A DNA stretch of 64,000 nucleotides from Pseudoips prasinana (Eukaryota > Arthropoda > Insecta > Lepidoptera > Nolidae), in contig OX621253.1 in the NCBI GenBank assembly GCA_951640165.1, positions 13,286,001 through 13,350,000 on the forward strand. The letters are read 5' to 3'. Position numbers and translations under genes: made by a program. Shown here piece after piece: positions 9,978 through 21,500 of this stretch. The notes under the pieces are model-generated. The model was not told where the DNA came from. It made no database searches and saw only the letters and a list, made by a program, of their open reading frames with translations. Numbering within the stretch: position 1 is the first letter of the stretch; each line of letters starts with the position of its first letter.

Positions 9978-10816
9978 GAAATGAAATAAAATAATGATTT
10001 ATTCAGCACTTGGGTATTTACATACACTTGTACTTGTCAAGCTCACAATGTATTACATAAACACAGTTTAAAAACAGTAATTAAAGTAACAAAATATTTT
10101 AAATTAGTCCGTCCGTGCGGTCTGTTTCGTCACATGTATTTTTTATATTCTTAAATAAATAATAAATAGCAAGTTAAGCTATTATTGTTACATTTAGCAA
10201 TAGTATATCAAATTAAAGAATTGAAAACAACGGGCAGTTGGCTAGCGCAAAAGGCTCTCAACCAGTAGCTTAATTTAAACGACTAATACCTGAGGGCACC
10301 CTTATGGGCCACATCTCAGGCGGCCGCTGAAGTACAAAGATGGAATTCGAAGTGGGGGTCAGATCACTTGCACGGTATTACCGATCACGTGTTAAGGGGG
10401 CAACGCGATCTTCGCCGCTGAGGATCCTACCCTAGCTAGCCTGCGGCTTTCTCTAGCTACCTAGGTGGACGATCCGGAGAATAAAGCCACAAAGAAACTC
10501 CGGGCTTGCTTTTCTCGTCTTCTTTTGCTTTTTGTTTTCGATTTATTTTATATCTTTTTTTAACATTGTTTTTTGTTTTTATATTGTGATTGGCTGGTAT
10601 ATGGGCTAATGCACGCACAGAACCGATGACATCTAGTTAATCAAAATAATTATGAGGTAATAAATAATAACATTCCATTTCGCTCAAGCAATTAAAATAA
10701 CCTCTTGCAAGATGAACAAACGGTGCGTGCATCCGCGCACATTTACAAAATTAACAAGTCGACTAAAGGCGACGACAGTATGAGACAAAAATAAAGAGTA
10801 CCCCAGCAGCAGATAT
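9978..10816 (-). repeat. 840-bp repeat family C, copy 2, inserted in SINE-A
   Basis: It is homologous to 8381-9130. The flanking SINE-A is continuous once this block is removed, and AAGT occurs at 9974-9977 and 10817-10820, so both boundaries are well defined. The left end is a TGAAA-rich tail, consistent with minus-strand retroposition. Confidence 0.75.
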
Positions 10817-10925
10817 AAGTCGACCCGAGGGAATCGGCAGAAGCTTCTTGCTGAGTACTATGACCATCTTACTGCGATCGCCAATCCATCTGCCAAGCGT
10901 GGCGTTTATGGCAAACTAACTGTTA

Positions 10926-11094
10926 CTAGCTGTTTTTGGCCGCGTAAAAGTTTATAAATTAGCCTATGTGTTAATCCAGGTTTCAGCTAACTCCATATAA
11001 AATTTTATTAAAATCGCTCCAGGCGTTTAGACGTGAAGAAGTAACAAACATACGCATTCACATACAAACTTTCGCCTTTATAATCTTAGTGTGA
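10926..11094 (-). mobile_element. 169-bp mini-Helitron
   Basis: Minus-strand 5' end TCACACTAAGATTATAAAGG at 11094; 3' end CGCGGCCAAAAACAGCTAG at 10926. It is flanked by A and T and splits a SINE-A. The 5' end resembles the autonomous Helitron at 4125 (ACTAATATTATAAA). Confidence 0.82.
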
Positions 11095-11416
11095 TCCCTC
11101 AGTATGGTTCTTGGGAGAGGCTTTTGAGTGGACTTCTTACAGATGTTATGGTGAAGATGGTAAAGTTTAATAACTAACTTTACCATATAACAATAGTACT
11201 GAATTTAAATAGTTAATTCACTGTAGTATTAATACAATTGAACTAATATAAGGCATAATTTCCTCTTGGCATACCATGGTGGTCAATGTCAACGAAAATT
11301 AGCCGTTGCATTAATGCAAAGGTTTTTTCATATTTATTTTGTTATAATTGGATAATAATCTTAAGATTTTTTAATAGATAATAAGAAAATAAGAAAATGA
11401 CCTTTTGCTAAATACT

Positions 11417-11580
11417 GCACGTGTGGCGCAAGACAGTCGCCTCGCCTCTTCGTGCGCGGGTTAGAGTCATAAATAGTTGTTCTGAGTCTGGATGTAATTT
11501 GTGTCTGCCTATTATATGTTTGTAAAGTAGCCCGCGACACAGGGATTAAATTACATAGGGCGGGCGTTGTCCTTTTAAAA
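11417..11580 (+). mobile_element. tRNA-derived SINE-D, internally deleted
   Basis: The head is GCACGTGTGGCGCAAGACAG. The B-box region is partly deleted, and the tail GGCGGGCGTTGTCCTTTTAA is retained. Confidence 0.8.
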
Positions 11581-11937
11581 TAAAATATCCTGCAACTGAC
11601 TCAGTTTGTATGAACAGATAGTTTTGCAAACAGATGTAAGTACAAATAAAAAGCAATGCAGTTATGGGTAATTTGGGACTTTGTTACGTTTACTTCTTCT
11701 GTTACATCTTCTACATATAATAGTTACCAAAAACTAAAATATAAAATTATTTGAAAACAAAACACGGCTTTAAAACGAACTACCAAATAAAAGAAAAGTA
11801 ATTAAGCTATTCACAAATAAAATATAATTCTTGAAATTGGTGGCAATTAGGTATTACGCAATTCGTTGAAATTAAATCGTACTTCTTTTGGTGAAAGACG
11901 ATATCTTGTTTTTTTAAGCCATTATTTTTATCATATA
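11581..11937. other. No feature recognised
   Basis: AT-rich spacer. Nothing was recognised. Confidence 0.5.
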
Positions 11938-12262
11938 CTAGCTGTGCCCCGCGGTTATACCCGCGTTAAATTTTATAAATTATCACAGCTCCTCCCCCAT
12001 ATGTGAAAGCGTGATAATATGTAGCCTATATGTTGACCCGACCTCTTAGTAATATTCATGCAAAATTTTAAGTAAATCCATGAAGTACTTTTTGAGTTTA
12101 GCCCGGATATACCTACATACAGACAAACAGACACACAGACAAAAATTCTAAAAACTATATTTTTGGCTTCTATATCTATTGTAGATCACGCCCCAAGTAT
12201 CCTTTTTAAAAAGTATTTAATGTACAGTTTTGACTTTTCTACGATTTTATTATATGTATAGA
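11938..12262 (-). mobile_element. Non-autonomous Helitron (short family), complete ends
   Basis: Minus-strand 5' end TCTATACATATAATAAAATC at 12262 and 3' end GGGGCACAGCTAG at 11938, flanked by A and T. The body includes TAGATCACGCCCC-type and GTCCGGGCTAAAC-type words seen in all copies. Confidence 0.9.
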
Positions 12263-12540
12263 TATCGGCGCAAAACAATATATGTACGACATCTATCAAC
12301 ACATACTTCGTAATTTTGCACGTGTCCCGAACGGCGTAAACAATCCACTACTTTACCCTTCGATCAATTTACCTATGAAAAGGTTAGCGTCTTCACATTA
12401 AAATTATATTTTAAAAACAACAATGTTCCGGCTTCCTCGTAATGTAGAGGTATATTAATACACGTCGTCGTCCTAATAAATAACAGATTCTACAAAGCCT
12501 ACCCAATAGAACCTTTAGGTATTCATTTTATAATTAATTT

Positions 12541-12903
12541 ATATTTTAACACGTTAAATTTTATAAATTATAGCTGTGTCACAGTTATAATTTATAAAAT
12601 TCTATATTCTATATTCCCGCGATAAACTTTATAAATGATGACAGCTCCTCACCCGTAGGTGATAGCGTGATAATATGTAGCCTATATGTTGACCCGACCT
12701 CTAAGTAATATTCATGCAAAATTTGAAGTAAATCCTTGCAGTACTTTTTAAGTTTAGCCCGGACATACAGACAAACAGACAAAAATTCTAAAAGCTATAT
12801 GTTTGGCTTCGATATCGATTGTAGATCACGCCCCAAGTATCCTTTAAAAAAATATTCAATGTACAGTTTTGACTTTCCTACGATTTTATCATATGCATAT
12901 AGA
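12541..12903 (-). mobile_element. Non-autonomous Helitron, rearranged 3' end
   Basis: From about 12617 to the 5' end at 12903 this matches the short Helitron family. The 3' end is not the usual GCTAG. Instead a head-to-head duplicate of the 3' subterminal sequence (AATTTTATAAATTATAGCTG and its complement) forms a hairpin at about 12556-12600. Confidence 0.75.
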
Positions 12904-14091
12904 TTATAAATCACAACGATCCTATCATTATATCATTCTAAACTAAAACATTTTTTTTAATAACATGATTACTAACTATAAATTGATATATCGAACAACG
13001 GGCTTTCCTTGCCTTGCTTATTTTTTTAATTAAATAAATAATAAATCCATTTATTCTTTCACCACAAATGGGGTTACTTAAAACATAGGTGAAGTAAGTA
13101 AGTACTAGCTTTGTGAGAGACTGGTGCATGAAAAGGTTTGAAAAAACCTGTATACAGGTCACCAGGCTCACCACGCGTCTCAAATGCTATTAAGATTAAG
13201 CATCTTAATAGCATTTGATTCAACCATAAATATCGTATACATATAATTCTAAAAGTAGTTTTATATAAGTCTGAAAGACTTTATATAATTCAGAAAGCTG
13301 TAAATATACAATTAATAGAAGAGTTAGAAAGAGGGTACCGGATACAAATATAAGATGCATTAAATAGAACTATGTAAGGATAACGCCATTATTGCAACAT
13401 CAAGTGCTTATTACTAATCGCACCGTAGCACCTAAAACTATTGCAGCCTTCGAAATGCAGAATATATATATACATAATAGATATATACAATACATCAATT
13501 TCACAGTAGGTGGAGTATAGAATTCTAGTAAATGTATTTATTTTTGCAAAGAAAGGAACACATATTTTATATTCTTGTATTATTTTCTGTATTTGCATAC
13601 GAGTAAGGCAAATGAAAAACTTTATGTACCTACAGCGAAATAGTTCCACCGAAAAGGTCCGCAATGGTAGAATATTCAAGATTTTTTCAGGACTTGTTAC
13701 ATATTATATTTTTATAACATAGAAATACGGCGGGATATAGAATTTTCTGGGAAAATTTGTGTGCGTATCGGCGGTCTACATTATTCTGACCGAAGCTATG
13801 TTTTATATTTGGAAGGATGTTAAATAAAATTCATATTTCAAAACTATCCAATGTACAAGATGAATCCTGGGGAATATTTTTAATGTTCGCGATATCCACT
13901 ATGGTGAGTTTTGTCGCGTAAGCGTTAATCCATTTGACGAACTGAGGTAGTGTACTTCTAAATAACATTTGAATATATTTTACGCTAGAACATATTAACA
14001 ACTTATTAGAGGCTGCTATCATATTTGACAAATTGGCTTTGGCACAATTGTGACTTAATGGAGAAAAACAAATTGACATAAAGTATATTTG
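12904..14091. other. No gene recognised; one 16-bp hairpin
   Basis: AT-rich DNA with scattered short open frames lacking domains. The only structure seen is a perfect hairpin at 13181-13217. Confidence 0.5.
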
Positions 14092-14345
14092 ATCATCATC
14101 ATCATCATGTCAACCTAATGACGTCCACTGCTAGACAAAGGCCTACCCAACATTTTCACATTGGAGCCTGTGTCCATAATTTAGAGGGATATAACATATA
14201 CGCCACGGTTAGTAGACGGGTTGGCCTTCGCATTATGGTCATAGTACACAGAGAGACACTGCTGCCCGTTCTCTGGGTGATATACCTTCGGATCGACTTC
14301 CATACCCCCCACGGGAAGAAATGGGATGGCGATATTATATGCCTT
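14092..14345 (-). mobile_element. SINE-A copy
   Basis: It begins with ATCATCATCATCATGTCAAC (the complement of the GATGAT tail). It carries GACGTCCACTGCTAGACAAA and ends near the GGGAAGAAATGGGATGGCGA head, in inverted order. Confidence 0.8.
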
Positions 14346-14603
14346 CCGATACACAGCACAACTAGAGGATATTATTATATGTATTCTTTCTTATTTCATC
14401 GATAGTAAAATACCGATATAAAGTCGACTGAAGTCAAAGGAATGGCTATGCTAGTGGCTGGAACCACTGTTCAGATGCTTTATTTCACCGATGGTAGATA
14501 AACGTCTTACTAAGATCGTGTGGGTACTTCAGGATCTTAATATAAATCTGAAATACACTTTTAATTGGTAGCTTCTCTTATATGAGCGTTATTCGCTATC
14601 TTA

Positions 14604-14740
14604 CAATACAATACTGTTTATTGTATACCAAATTCATTACAAAAATAGAACATAAATAGTAGCATAATAATGTACAAAGGGTGGTCTTAGAGCTAGCTGC
14701 GATTTCTTACAGACAACCTTAGGATGGACAAGAGTTATAT
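14604..14740 (-). repeat. Interspersed repeat family E fragment
   Basis: The minus strand carries AAGGTTGTCTGTAAGAAATC and then TTGTACATTATTATGC, followed by an AATAAACAGTATTG-type 3' end. It matches the layout of the plus copy at 52455-52560 (GGTTGCCTGGAAGAGATCAC). Probably a LINE or SINE 3' end. Confidence 0.55.
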
Positions 14741-15775
14741 GAAATTATCACGGGTAAAAGGTGTAACAAGTTCAGTGAAAGGAGAAAGATTAAAAGAAAC
14801 AGAAAAAGTTCAAGTATCAAATATTAAGTAGGGTCACACCTATACTTTGTAGGCGAATATATAATTATCTAAAATACTATGTATACATCGTATATTACTG
14901 GTTGCCAACTTGTTGAAAATTAGTAAGCGAAGTCGCTTAAAAGACGTACGTCAGCATTCGATGTTCTAAAGGTTTGGTTTAGTTTAATGTATAAAGATGA
15001 AAATAAACTGGAAGAACAATATCTGAATAGTATTATAGAAGTTGAGTATCACGTAAACCTACTACAGCAATGATTAACATAATTACCGACGTACACAGAA
15101 ATCTGCTCCCAAAAACATACATTTTTAAACCCACTGTTATACCATTATACTGTTTTATTTCAGTCTTTAATATTTAAATTGCGGGCCAGAACAATCGCTA
15201 GCTATTTGCAAATTATCAACATTATTAATGTGAAGGGACTTAGCAAATTGTTATTTTTTTATACCTGCCCAAATCCCTTTTTAAGCGAACAACAAAAGCT
15301 GCATTAACTTCAAATTAAATTCGTGAAACCATAAAATGTTCTGTTGTTCATAGCACAGCGCGGGCGCTTATGTAAATGTTCCCGAGTTATAATTGCGTTG
15401 GCTAAATCTAGCAATTTTGAGTTTATCAATTTGACGAGAATTGTAACTAGAGTCAGGGCCTCTGTATCACTCAAATAGCAATCAGACTAAGAAAATATTG
15501 CAAAATGCATGCTTTTACAAAAACGTTATGTTATATTTCTGTGTGGGAGTTAAGTCAACAAAGGGCATTAGGGAAGAGATATGGGTCAGTAACTTATGAG
15601 TGATGCCATCGTTATTGCAAGTGGTTATAGGCTATGGTAACAGCTTAACATAAAATGAGTCATACATGAACATACAAACATCTTTCGGCAATCAATGACT
15701 AGTATTACATACTGTTTAACATATTTTTTAAACTATATCAAGGCAGACATTAACCTAATGTGAGATATGTATATC
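14741..15775. other. No feature recognised
   Basis: About 1 kb of AT-rich DNA. No coding or repeat signature was recognised. Confidence 0.5.
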
Positions 15776-16337
15776 GTCCCCGTAGTTGGAAAACTAAATA
15801 ACTCTGATTTTGTAGTTCTGAGATAAACGCGATTTAGTGTTTTTTTTTTAGTTATTGTTCATTTGTAAGAAAATGTGGGACAATTTTGCTGTAGGCGATT
15901 TTATATTTTGTGGACCTGATAACCTTTCACATTATGCTTTAACAAACTGAACTCTATCTTTACCTATAACTAAATAACAAATAAAAAATCAAGTTGTTTA
16001 ATTTTGCCACAACTGTTTTTATAACGTAACTGCAATTAGCTACTTATTTCGGCTATTTATTTAGTTTTCCTACAAGCTAAATACATGTGGTAGAGTCAAA
16101 TTAGGTGAAATAAGTGCAGTTATTGAATTTATCATACTCGAAATATTTTTAAATGTAAAATTTAGTGGCTTTGTATGTTATTATTACTTTGATATTTTTT
16201 TACCTTTTGATGGGCACATATGAAATAAACGCTGTATTATGATATTAATAAAGTTATATTAAGGAATAAATAGAAAAGTTTATAAAAGGTGTATTGTTAT
16301 CAGATACTTATCATGCCACATCCTTAAAAAATATACA

Positions 16338-19140
16338 TTATCATCTTTATCATATCAGCCGAACTCCACAATTGCCGGTCTTGCGCTATTCGCACCCAGC
16401 GACCCGCACAAGATCATCGGCCCATCTTGTAGGGGGCCTGCCCACACTCTCTCCTCTTCCAGTTCGTGGTCACCTCTTGAGAACCTTTTTGCCCCAACGG
16501 CCGTCGGGTCTATAAACTATGTGCCCGCCCACTGCCACTTCAGTTTTGCAATTCTTCGAGCTATGTCGATAATTTTGGTTCGCCTGCGGATTTTGACACT
16601 TCTGATTCGATCCCGCAGGGAAACGTCAAGCATAGCCCTCTCCATTGCTCTTTGGGTGACCTTGAGCCTTCTAATAAGGCCCATAGTGAGCGACCACGTC
16701 TCTGTTCCGTAAGTCATCACTGGCAACACACACTGGTCGAAGACTTTCGACTTGAGAAACTGCGGTACTTTGGAAGAGAAAATGTTACGTAGCTTCCCGA
16801 ACGCTGCCCATCCGAGTTGGATTCTACAATTGATCTCCTTTTCGAAGTTGGACCTACCTTGTTGGATGGTATGTCCTAGTCTCCAACCTTCAATTGAGTG
16901 GGTGCAATATGGACGTTTGACATGATTTTCGTCTTATCCATGTTCATTTATCAGACCCACTTGTTGAGAAACTCTGCTGAGGTCATCGAGCATTGTACCG
17001 AGATCTTCCATGGTCTCAGCCATGACTGCTCATTGGCAAATCGATGGTGAGTGATGTAATCGCCATTGACATTGCTAAAGCCTTTCCAGTCCAGAAGCTT
17101 GAAGACATCTCCCAATGCAGTGGTGAACAGTTTCAGAAATATAACATCTCCCCGTCTCACGCCTCGCTGTAAGTGGATAGGTTTCGAATTGTAGTCCTGG
17201 TGTCGCACTGACATAGTGGCGTTTTCATACAAACACTTTAATACCTCGATATACCGGTAGTCGATTACCACCGTTGGAGAGACCTGAGCACGGCCCAGGT
17301 TTCGATAGAATCAAAGGCTTTCTCACACTCCACAGACGGTAAATACAGTGGCTTGTTATACTTTTCGGCCTTCTACACAACTTGCCCCAGCGTATGTATG
17401 TGGTCTATGGTGCTAAAGCCTTTTCAGAAACCAGTTAGTTCGGGAGGCTGGAAGTCATCAAACCTGCGTGCGAGACGATTCGTAATGACCCTCGAAAGCA
17501 ACTTGTAAACATGGCTCAGCAGTGTCGGCCTATAATTCTTCAATAGGGTTTTGTCACCCTTTTTGAAGAAGAGCACCATCACACTTCGTTGCCATGCTTG
17601 TGGAGTTGTTGTTAGTTTGACCATCTAGTATGACGGAGTTAAATAAGTTCTGATGGGCCCGTAGGATTGGTGTACCACCCGCCTTCAGAAGCTCTGCTGT
17701 AACTACATCCTCACCAAGCGCCTTGTTGTTCTTATGTTGTCTGAGAGCCATTCTAATCTCGTACAGGCTGACTTCCAGGATGTCTTCGGTGTAATGACGG
17801 GTTAGTCGTGCTCTGGAATCCGAGGCACTTTAGAGCCTTTGTTCCGCTTGATGGTCTCTTTCATACTAATTGTATTAAATTGACGCGTGAGGCGAGTCAA
17901 AGATTTTGAGATCTGTCTTTTGAGCCACCGGTATCTGGTAGCATGATCTGAGGAGTTCAGAACCATTTGTCTTTCTTCCATAAGTTGCAGGGTAAAGTCA
18001 GAGATCTTTTTAGTTCTGTTTGTACAGCGGGCCTTGAAGAATTTAGACCCAGCCGTATGGGCAGCTTCTACAAGCTTGTCGTAGTATAAGTCCACTTGAC
18101 TGCATGTGTGGCGTGGTGGCTGAGACAGTCGCCTCGCCGCTTCGTGTCGCGGGTTTTAATCCCGCGCCAGACAGCTATTTGTGTGACCCATAAATAGTTG
18201 TTCTGAGCCTGGATGTAATTTGTGTCCGTCTATTATGTTTTGTAAAGTACCTATAAGATTAGATTACCTAGTGCTAGGCATTCGAAACGGTTTTGCAATT
18301 AGAGCTAAAATGGTTCGGGGTTTTGGACGTGGATAGGTAAAGATCGGAGCGTAGACTTTATCAGTCGGGACCTCTGCAACTTGACATTAAGGTTCAATGA
18401 GCCTCTCACCAGTCTGTGATCGCTGCCGGTTTTATCCGCATTGAACATCTGTCGTCTCATCGACAAGATAAAGTCTATCTAATTTTTGGTTTTACCATCG
18501 GGGTTCACCCAGGTCCATTTGCGGTGATCCGACTTTCTGAATAAGGAATTCATCATTAAGAGTTCCTCCTTCTCCATGAAGTCGGCCAACATTTGGCCCC
18601 GGGGGTTCCGGTCTCCAGTTCCAAATTGCCCCACTCTCAGCCCATTACCGAATCGTTTGCCCAGCTTCGCGTCAAAGTCCACAAATGACCACAGTGAAAG
18701 GGTTTTAGAGCTATGTATGGCTCTTGATATATCCTCAACCTCACCGTCGGAGTTCGTCGAAGTCGGCGCGTATACCTGTATTACCTTCAACGAATACCGC
18801 TTGGTAATTCTGAGAATAAGTTACGCCACCCTGGTCGACACCCTCTCGATTTTCACTACGTTGTCCCAAGTGTTTGTCCCAAGGTGACACCACCTTGGGA
18901 CCGTAGGTCGCCGTTGGTTCTGGAAATAGAGCAGGTTCCCGGATTTTAGGATTATCGTGCCCTCCCCCTCTCTTCGGACTTGAGACAATCTTATGATATC
19001 CCAATGTAACCTGTTCAGCTCCTCCTCCAGTTTGATGATCTTCTCGTCGGTCCGCTGTATGCGAGTGTTATATGTTGCCAGGGCCAGAGGTTGTTGGTTT
19101 TGGTAAAACGGCGTCTGCCGGGGGTTTTTAGCACCCCGGT
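16338..19140 (-). pseudogene. RTE-clade LINE, decayed (endonuclease plus reverse transcriptase)
   Basis: Read right to left, segments in shifting frames follow the RTE order. The start is ATYNTRIQRTDEKIIKLEEE. Endonuclease pieces are HWDIIRLSQVRREGEG, KVIQVYAPTSTNSDGE and RKWTWVNPDGKTKN. Reverse transcriptase pieces are NKALGEDVVTAELLKAGG, FFKKGDKTLLKNYRP, RGVRRGD and RLKVTQRAMERAMLDVSLRD. The C-terminal WKLKWQWAG-type region follows, then the tail TTCGGCTGATATGATAAAGA-like sequence at 16338. The catalytic FADD is destroyed near 17031-17043: it reads FANEQ, with a small deletion shifting the frame. At least five frame breaks are needed, so it cannot be active. Confidence 0.85.
18102..18283 (+). 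mobile_element. tRNA-derived SINE-D inserted in the RTE LINE
   Basis: The head is GCATGTGTGGCGTGGTGGCT and the B box is CGGGTTTTAATCCCGCGCCA. The body has TGTGACCCATAAATAGTTGT. The insertion interrupts the LINE between its endonuclease and reverse transcriptase parts, and so came after the LINE. Confidence 0.85.
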
Positions 19141-19149
19141 TTCTATTTC

Positions 19150-19545
19150 CTTATTTTCTGTTTCTATTTCTGAATCTATTGTCTCAGCGAAATATAGTGT
19201 TCCATGATTCTTTTTCAGGGTAACCCGGTGAGACTTGTTCAATAAGGGTTTCAATAATTGCTCGAATTGTTATAATATTACTTGTTTCATCTTCAGAATC
19301 TCTCGACAAAATGGGGTTTATTCGTTCAAATCTCTTTTCTCTTTTTTTCTTCTTATCCAATGAAATATTGATGTCTATTAAAGAACTAAGTTTCGTTTTT
19401 ATTTTCTTCTTCTGTGTCCGGAATCCATGTATATCCAGAATCAGCAAAAGATTCTTCATCTGTTGAAGGTGGCGTTGGTTTGATACCCGAAATAGGACTT
19501 GAACCTCTTATTTCCTTTGATGACAACTTAAGTTATTTAATTTTA
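19150..19545 (-). pseudogene. Fragment of an unrecognised protein inside the DNA-transposon remnant
   Basis: The minus strand encodes SSKEIRGSSPISGIKPTPPS, then DEESFADSGYTWIPDTEEEN and a stop. After a frame change it encodes SLIDINISLDKKKKREKRFE and then RINPILSRDSEDETSN. An acidic, Ser-rich stretch followed by a Lys/Arg-rich one is common at the N-terminus of transposon-derived nuclear proteins. No catalytic domain is seen and the assignment is weak. Confidence 0.35.
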
Positions 19546-20030
19546 TTTGCCTAGCATCTTATAATTAATCTTCATCTTGTTGTAGAAGAATTAAATAACA
19601 CCAAATATTTATAAATTAGATACGTTATATCAGAATTCTGGATAGCAGTATTAAATAAATAGAGTTATTTAGTTTTCCTCGAACTAAGTTAGTTTTGTAA
19701 AAAAAAAATTAAGTTGAGGAAAAATTCAACAACTCAAGTTATTTAACTTATTCGAAATTCATCTTGTCATTGACCAGAGTTATTGATTTATTTACTGAGT
19801 TATTTAGTTTTCCTTTAAAAACATTGTGTTTGTCTGAAGATATTTATTATTCCATCTGTCATGACCTGTCTGACAAAAATGGCTATATCTTTGGAACGGA
19901 ATAAGATATGAAAATGCCTGTAAGGCTCAAATATGCGGCAGGTTTTAGGTGTTTTGAAAATAGGAAAAAGTCAAAATCGCCAAAATCGGACTTATTTAGT
20001 TTTCCAACTACGGGGACGATATCATAAATA

Positions 20031-20871
20031 GCGCTATATCACTCGGAATTATTTACTTAAATGAACTTATCGCTACTTAGTTACAAATTATTTTCATTTA
20101 AAGTTTGGCAGGTCATAGACACTCATTAATGTTCGAAAATGAAACATTCCTGGCCACATTTAAAATCCGTTTGGCCATTTATTATTAGATGAACTTGGCA
20201 ACACTGGGGTAAGCATTTGTGCTTTATTGTACTCTTGTTATCAAAGGTAGGTACCGTTTCTCCTCACTAATATTGTTAGCTACTTTTTTGGTACGAGTAA
20301 TTGCTAAAGATTTTTTTAGCGGTTTCTCTTTGAATGGGCTCGGAGCAGCACGCAGTGCTTCAAAGAGAACTAATTTTGAACTCCATAATTAAAAACGATG
20401 TTCACTTTGTTTTAAACCACTTGTCCGAATCGGTGTGCTTGTCCCAAAATTGTAATTTAAAGGGCTGCCTTTAAGATACAAAGAGACATTTGATACGCAG
20501 GGGAGAAAGGCTTTAAAAACAAGGGTAGTTGAGAGCACGTCGCTTACAAAAGACTCATTTGGCCCCTTTTTTTTCATAATGTTTTTGGTGCAATAAGATT
20601 CAGTTTCTAAAGGAATTATCCAAGCTGAGCATTCCTCTTCTATGAGAGTTTATCTGCAAGAGAGCAAGGTGTGGGATTACGAAGTTACGCTTTTTGAGTG
20701 CTAAGGAATTGATCGGACAATAATTGAAAGAAGAGCTTCTGTGAATATAAAGTCTTGCTTCAAATCCTACTAATATTATGAATGTCAAAGTTTGTGGTGG
20801 ACTATTCGTTTCTTGGCTTCATTTATAAATGTAATGTTTAATGTATAAGTACTTACAAGAATAAATAAATT
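20031..20871. other. No feature recognised
   Basis: Spacer with short open frames only. Nothing was recognised. Confidence 0.5.
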
Positions 20872-21067
20872 ATCATCATCATGTCAGTCGAATAAAGTCC
20901 ACCGCTAGACAAGAACCAAGAATAATTGCCACATTTAGCAGACATGTTACCGATCGCAGTATACTCATAGTACACAGGGAGAAGCTGCTGCCCGTTTTCT
21001 GGTCACGACTTCTACAACCTCCACGGGATGAGATGGGGTGGTGATACCGTCACCGTTAGTCACACAG
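20872..21067 (-). mobile_element. SINE-A copy, internally shortened
   Basis: It starts with ATCATCATCATGTCAGTCGA, keeps AGTACACAGGGAGAAGCTGC and CACGGGATGAGATGGGGTGG, and ends near CCGTCACCGTTAGTCACACA. Confidence 0.8.
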
Positions 21068-21102
21068 TAATATTCAATAAGAAATTATTACACAAAATAA
21101 AC

Positions 21103-21190
21103 AAGACGGGCCTGTTGGCGTGGTTGGTAAATAATTGCTTTGCACGCCGCAGGTCATGGGTTCGATTCCTACCCAGGACAGATATTATTG
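21103..21190 (+). mobile_element. tRNA-derived SINE-B head, cut by repeat B
   Basis: GGGCCTGTTGGCGTGGTTGG (A-box region) and GGTCATGGGTTCGATTCCTA (B box) are followed by CCCAGGACAGATATT. The SINE then stops at the T-run starting repeat B. Confidence 0.8.
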
Positions 21191-21194
21191 TTTT

Positions 21195-21500
21195 TTTTTT
21201 ATATTGGAGGGCGACAAACGAGCAAGTGGGTCACCTGATGGTTAGTGATCACCGCCGCCCATGGACACTCTCAACAACAGCGGAGTCGCGGGTGCGATGC
21301 CGGCATGAAGGATTCAGCAAACAAGTGTTGCTGACCCTTCCCCCCACCCCAATGAACTCTGGGACCTTACTCACACACGGAAACACAAGATTAAAATTAT
21401 TATTGTTACTATTAAGGAATGTCTTCTGTAAGGTGGAAGTACTTCCCCAGTCGGGCTGCTCTTTGAGCGAATGATCGCTATACCCTACCTCTCTTAAAAT
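21195..21500 (+). repeat. Interspersed repeat family B
   Basis: The copy begins after a T-run with TATTGGAGGGCGACAAACGA and ends at CCCTACCTCTCTTAAAA. It parallels 5695-5996. The 148-codon open frame across it is a by-product. Confidence 0.78.

Larger units (their letters stand above)
9937..11165 (+). mobile_element. SINE-A copy split by two later insertions
   Basis: Three blocks join into one SINE-A. 9937-9977 is the head, ATCATCACCCCATCTCATCA to GTAGAAGT. 10817-10925 continues with AAGTCGACCCGAGGGAATCG. 11095-11165 is the tail, TCCCTCAGTATGGTTCTTGG onward. Repeat C interrupts the first junction with AAGT on both sides. A 169-bp Helitron interrupts the second, between A and T. Confidence 0.8.
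15776..20030. mobile_element. DNA-transposon remnant with inverted ends, hosting an RTE LINE
   Basis: The left end reads ATCGTCCCCGTAGTTGGAAA then ACTAAATAA (from 15776). The right end is its exact complement, finishing at about 20030 (TTATTTAGTTTTCCAACTAC then GGGGACGAT). Related words (GAGTTATTTAGTTTTCC or the complement) recur near 16051, 19663 and 19796 as subterminal repeats. ATAT occurs on both flanks and could be a target duplication. The middle is occupied by an RTE LINE. The remaining right-hand part encodes fragments of an unrecognised protein. The superfamily is not identified. Confidence 0.65.
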
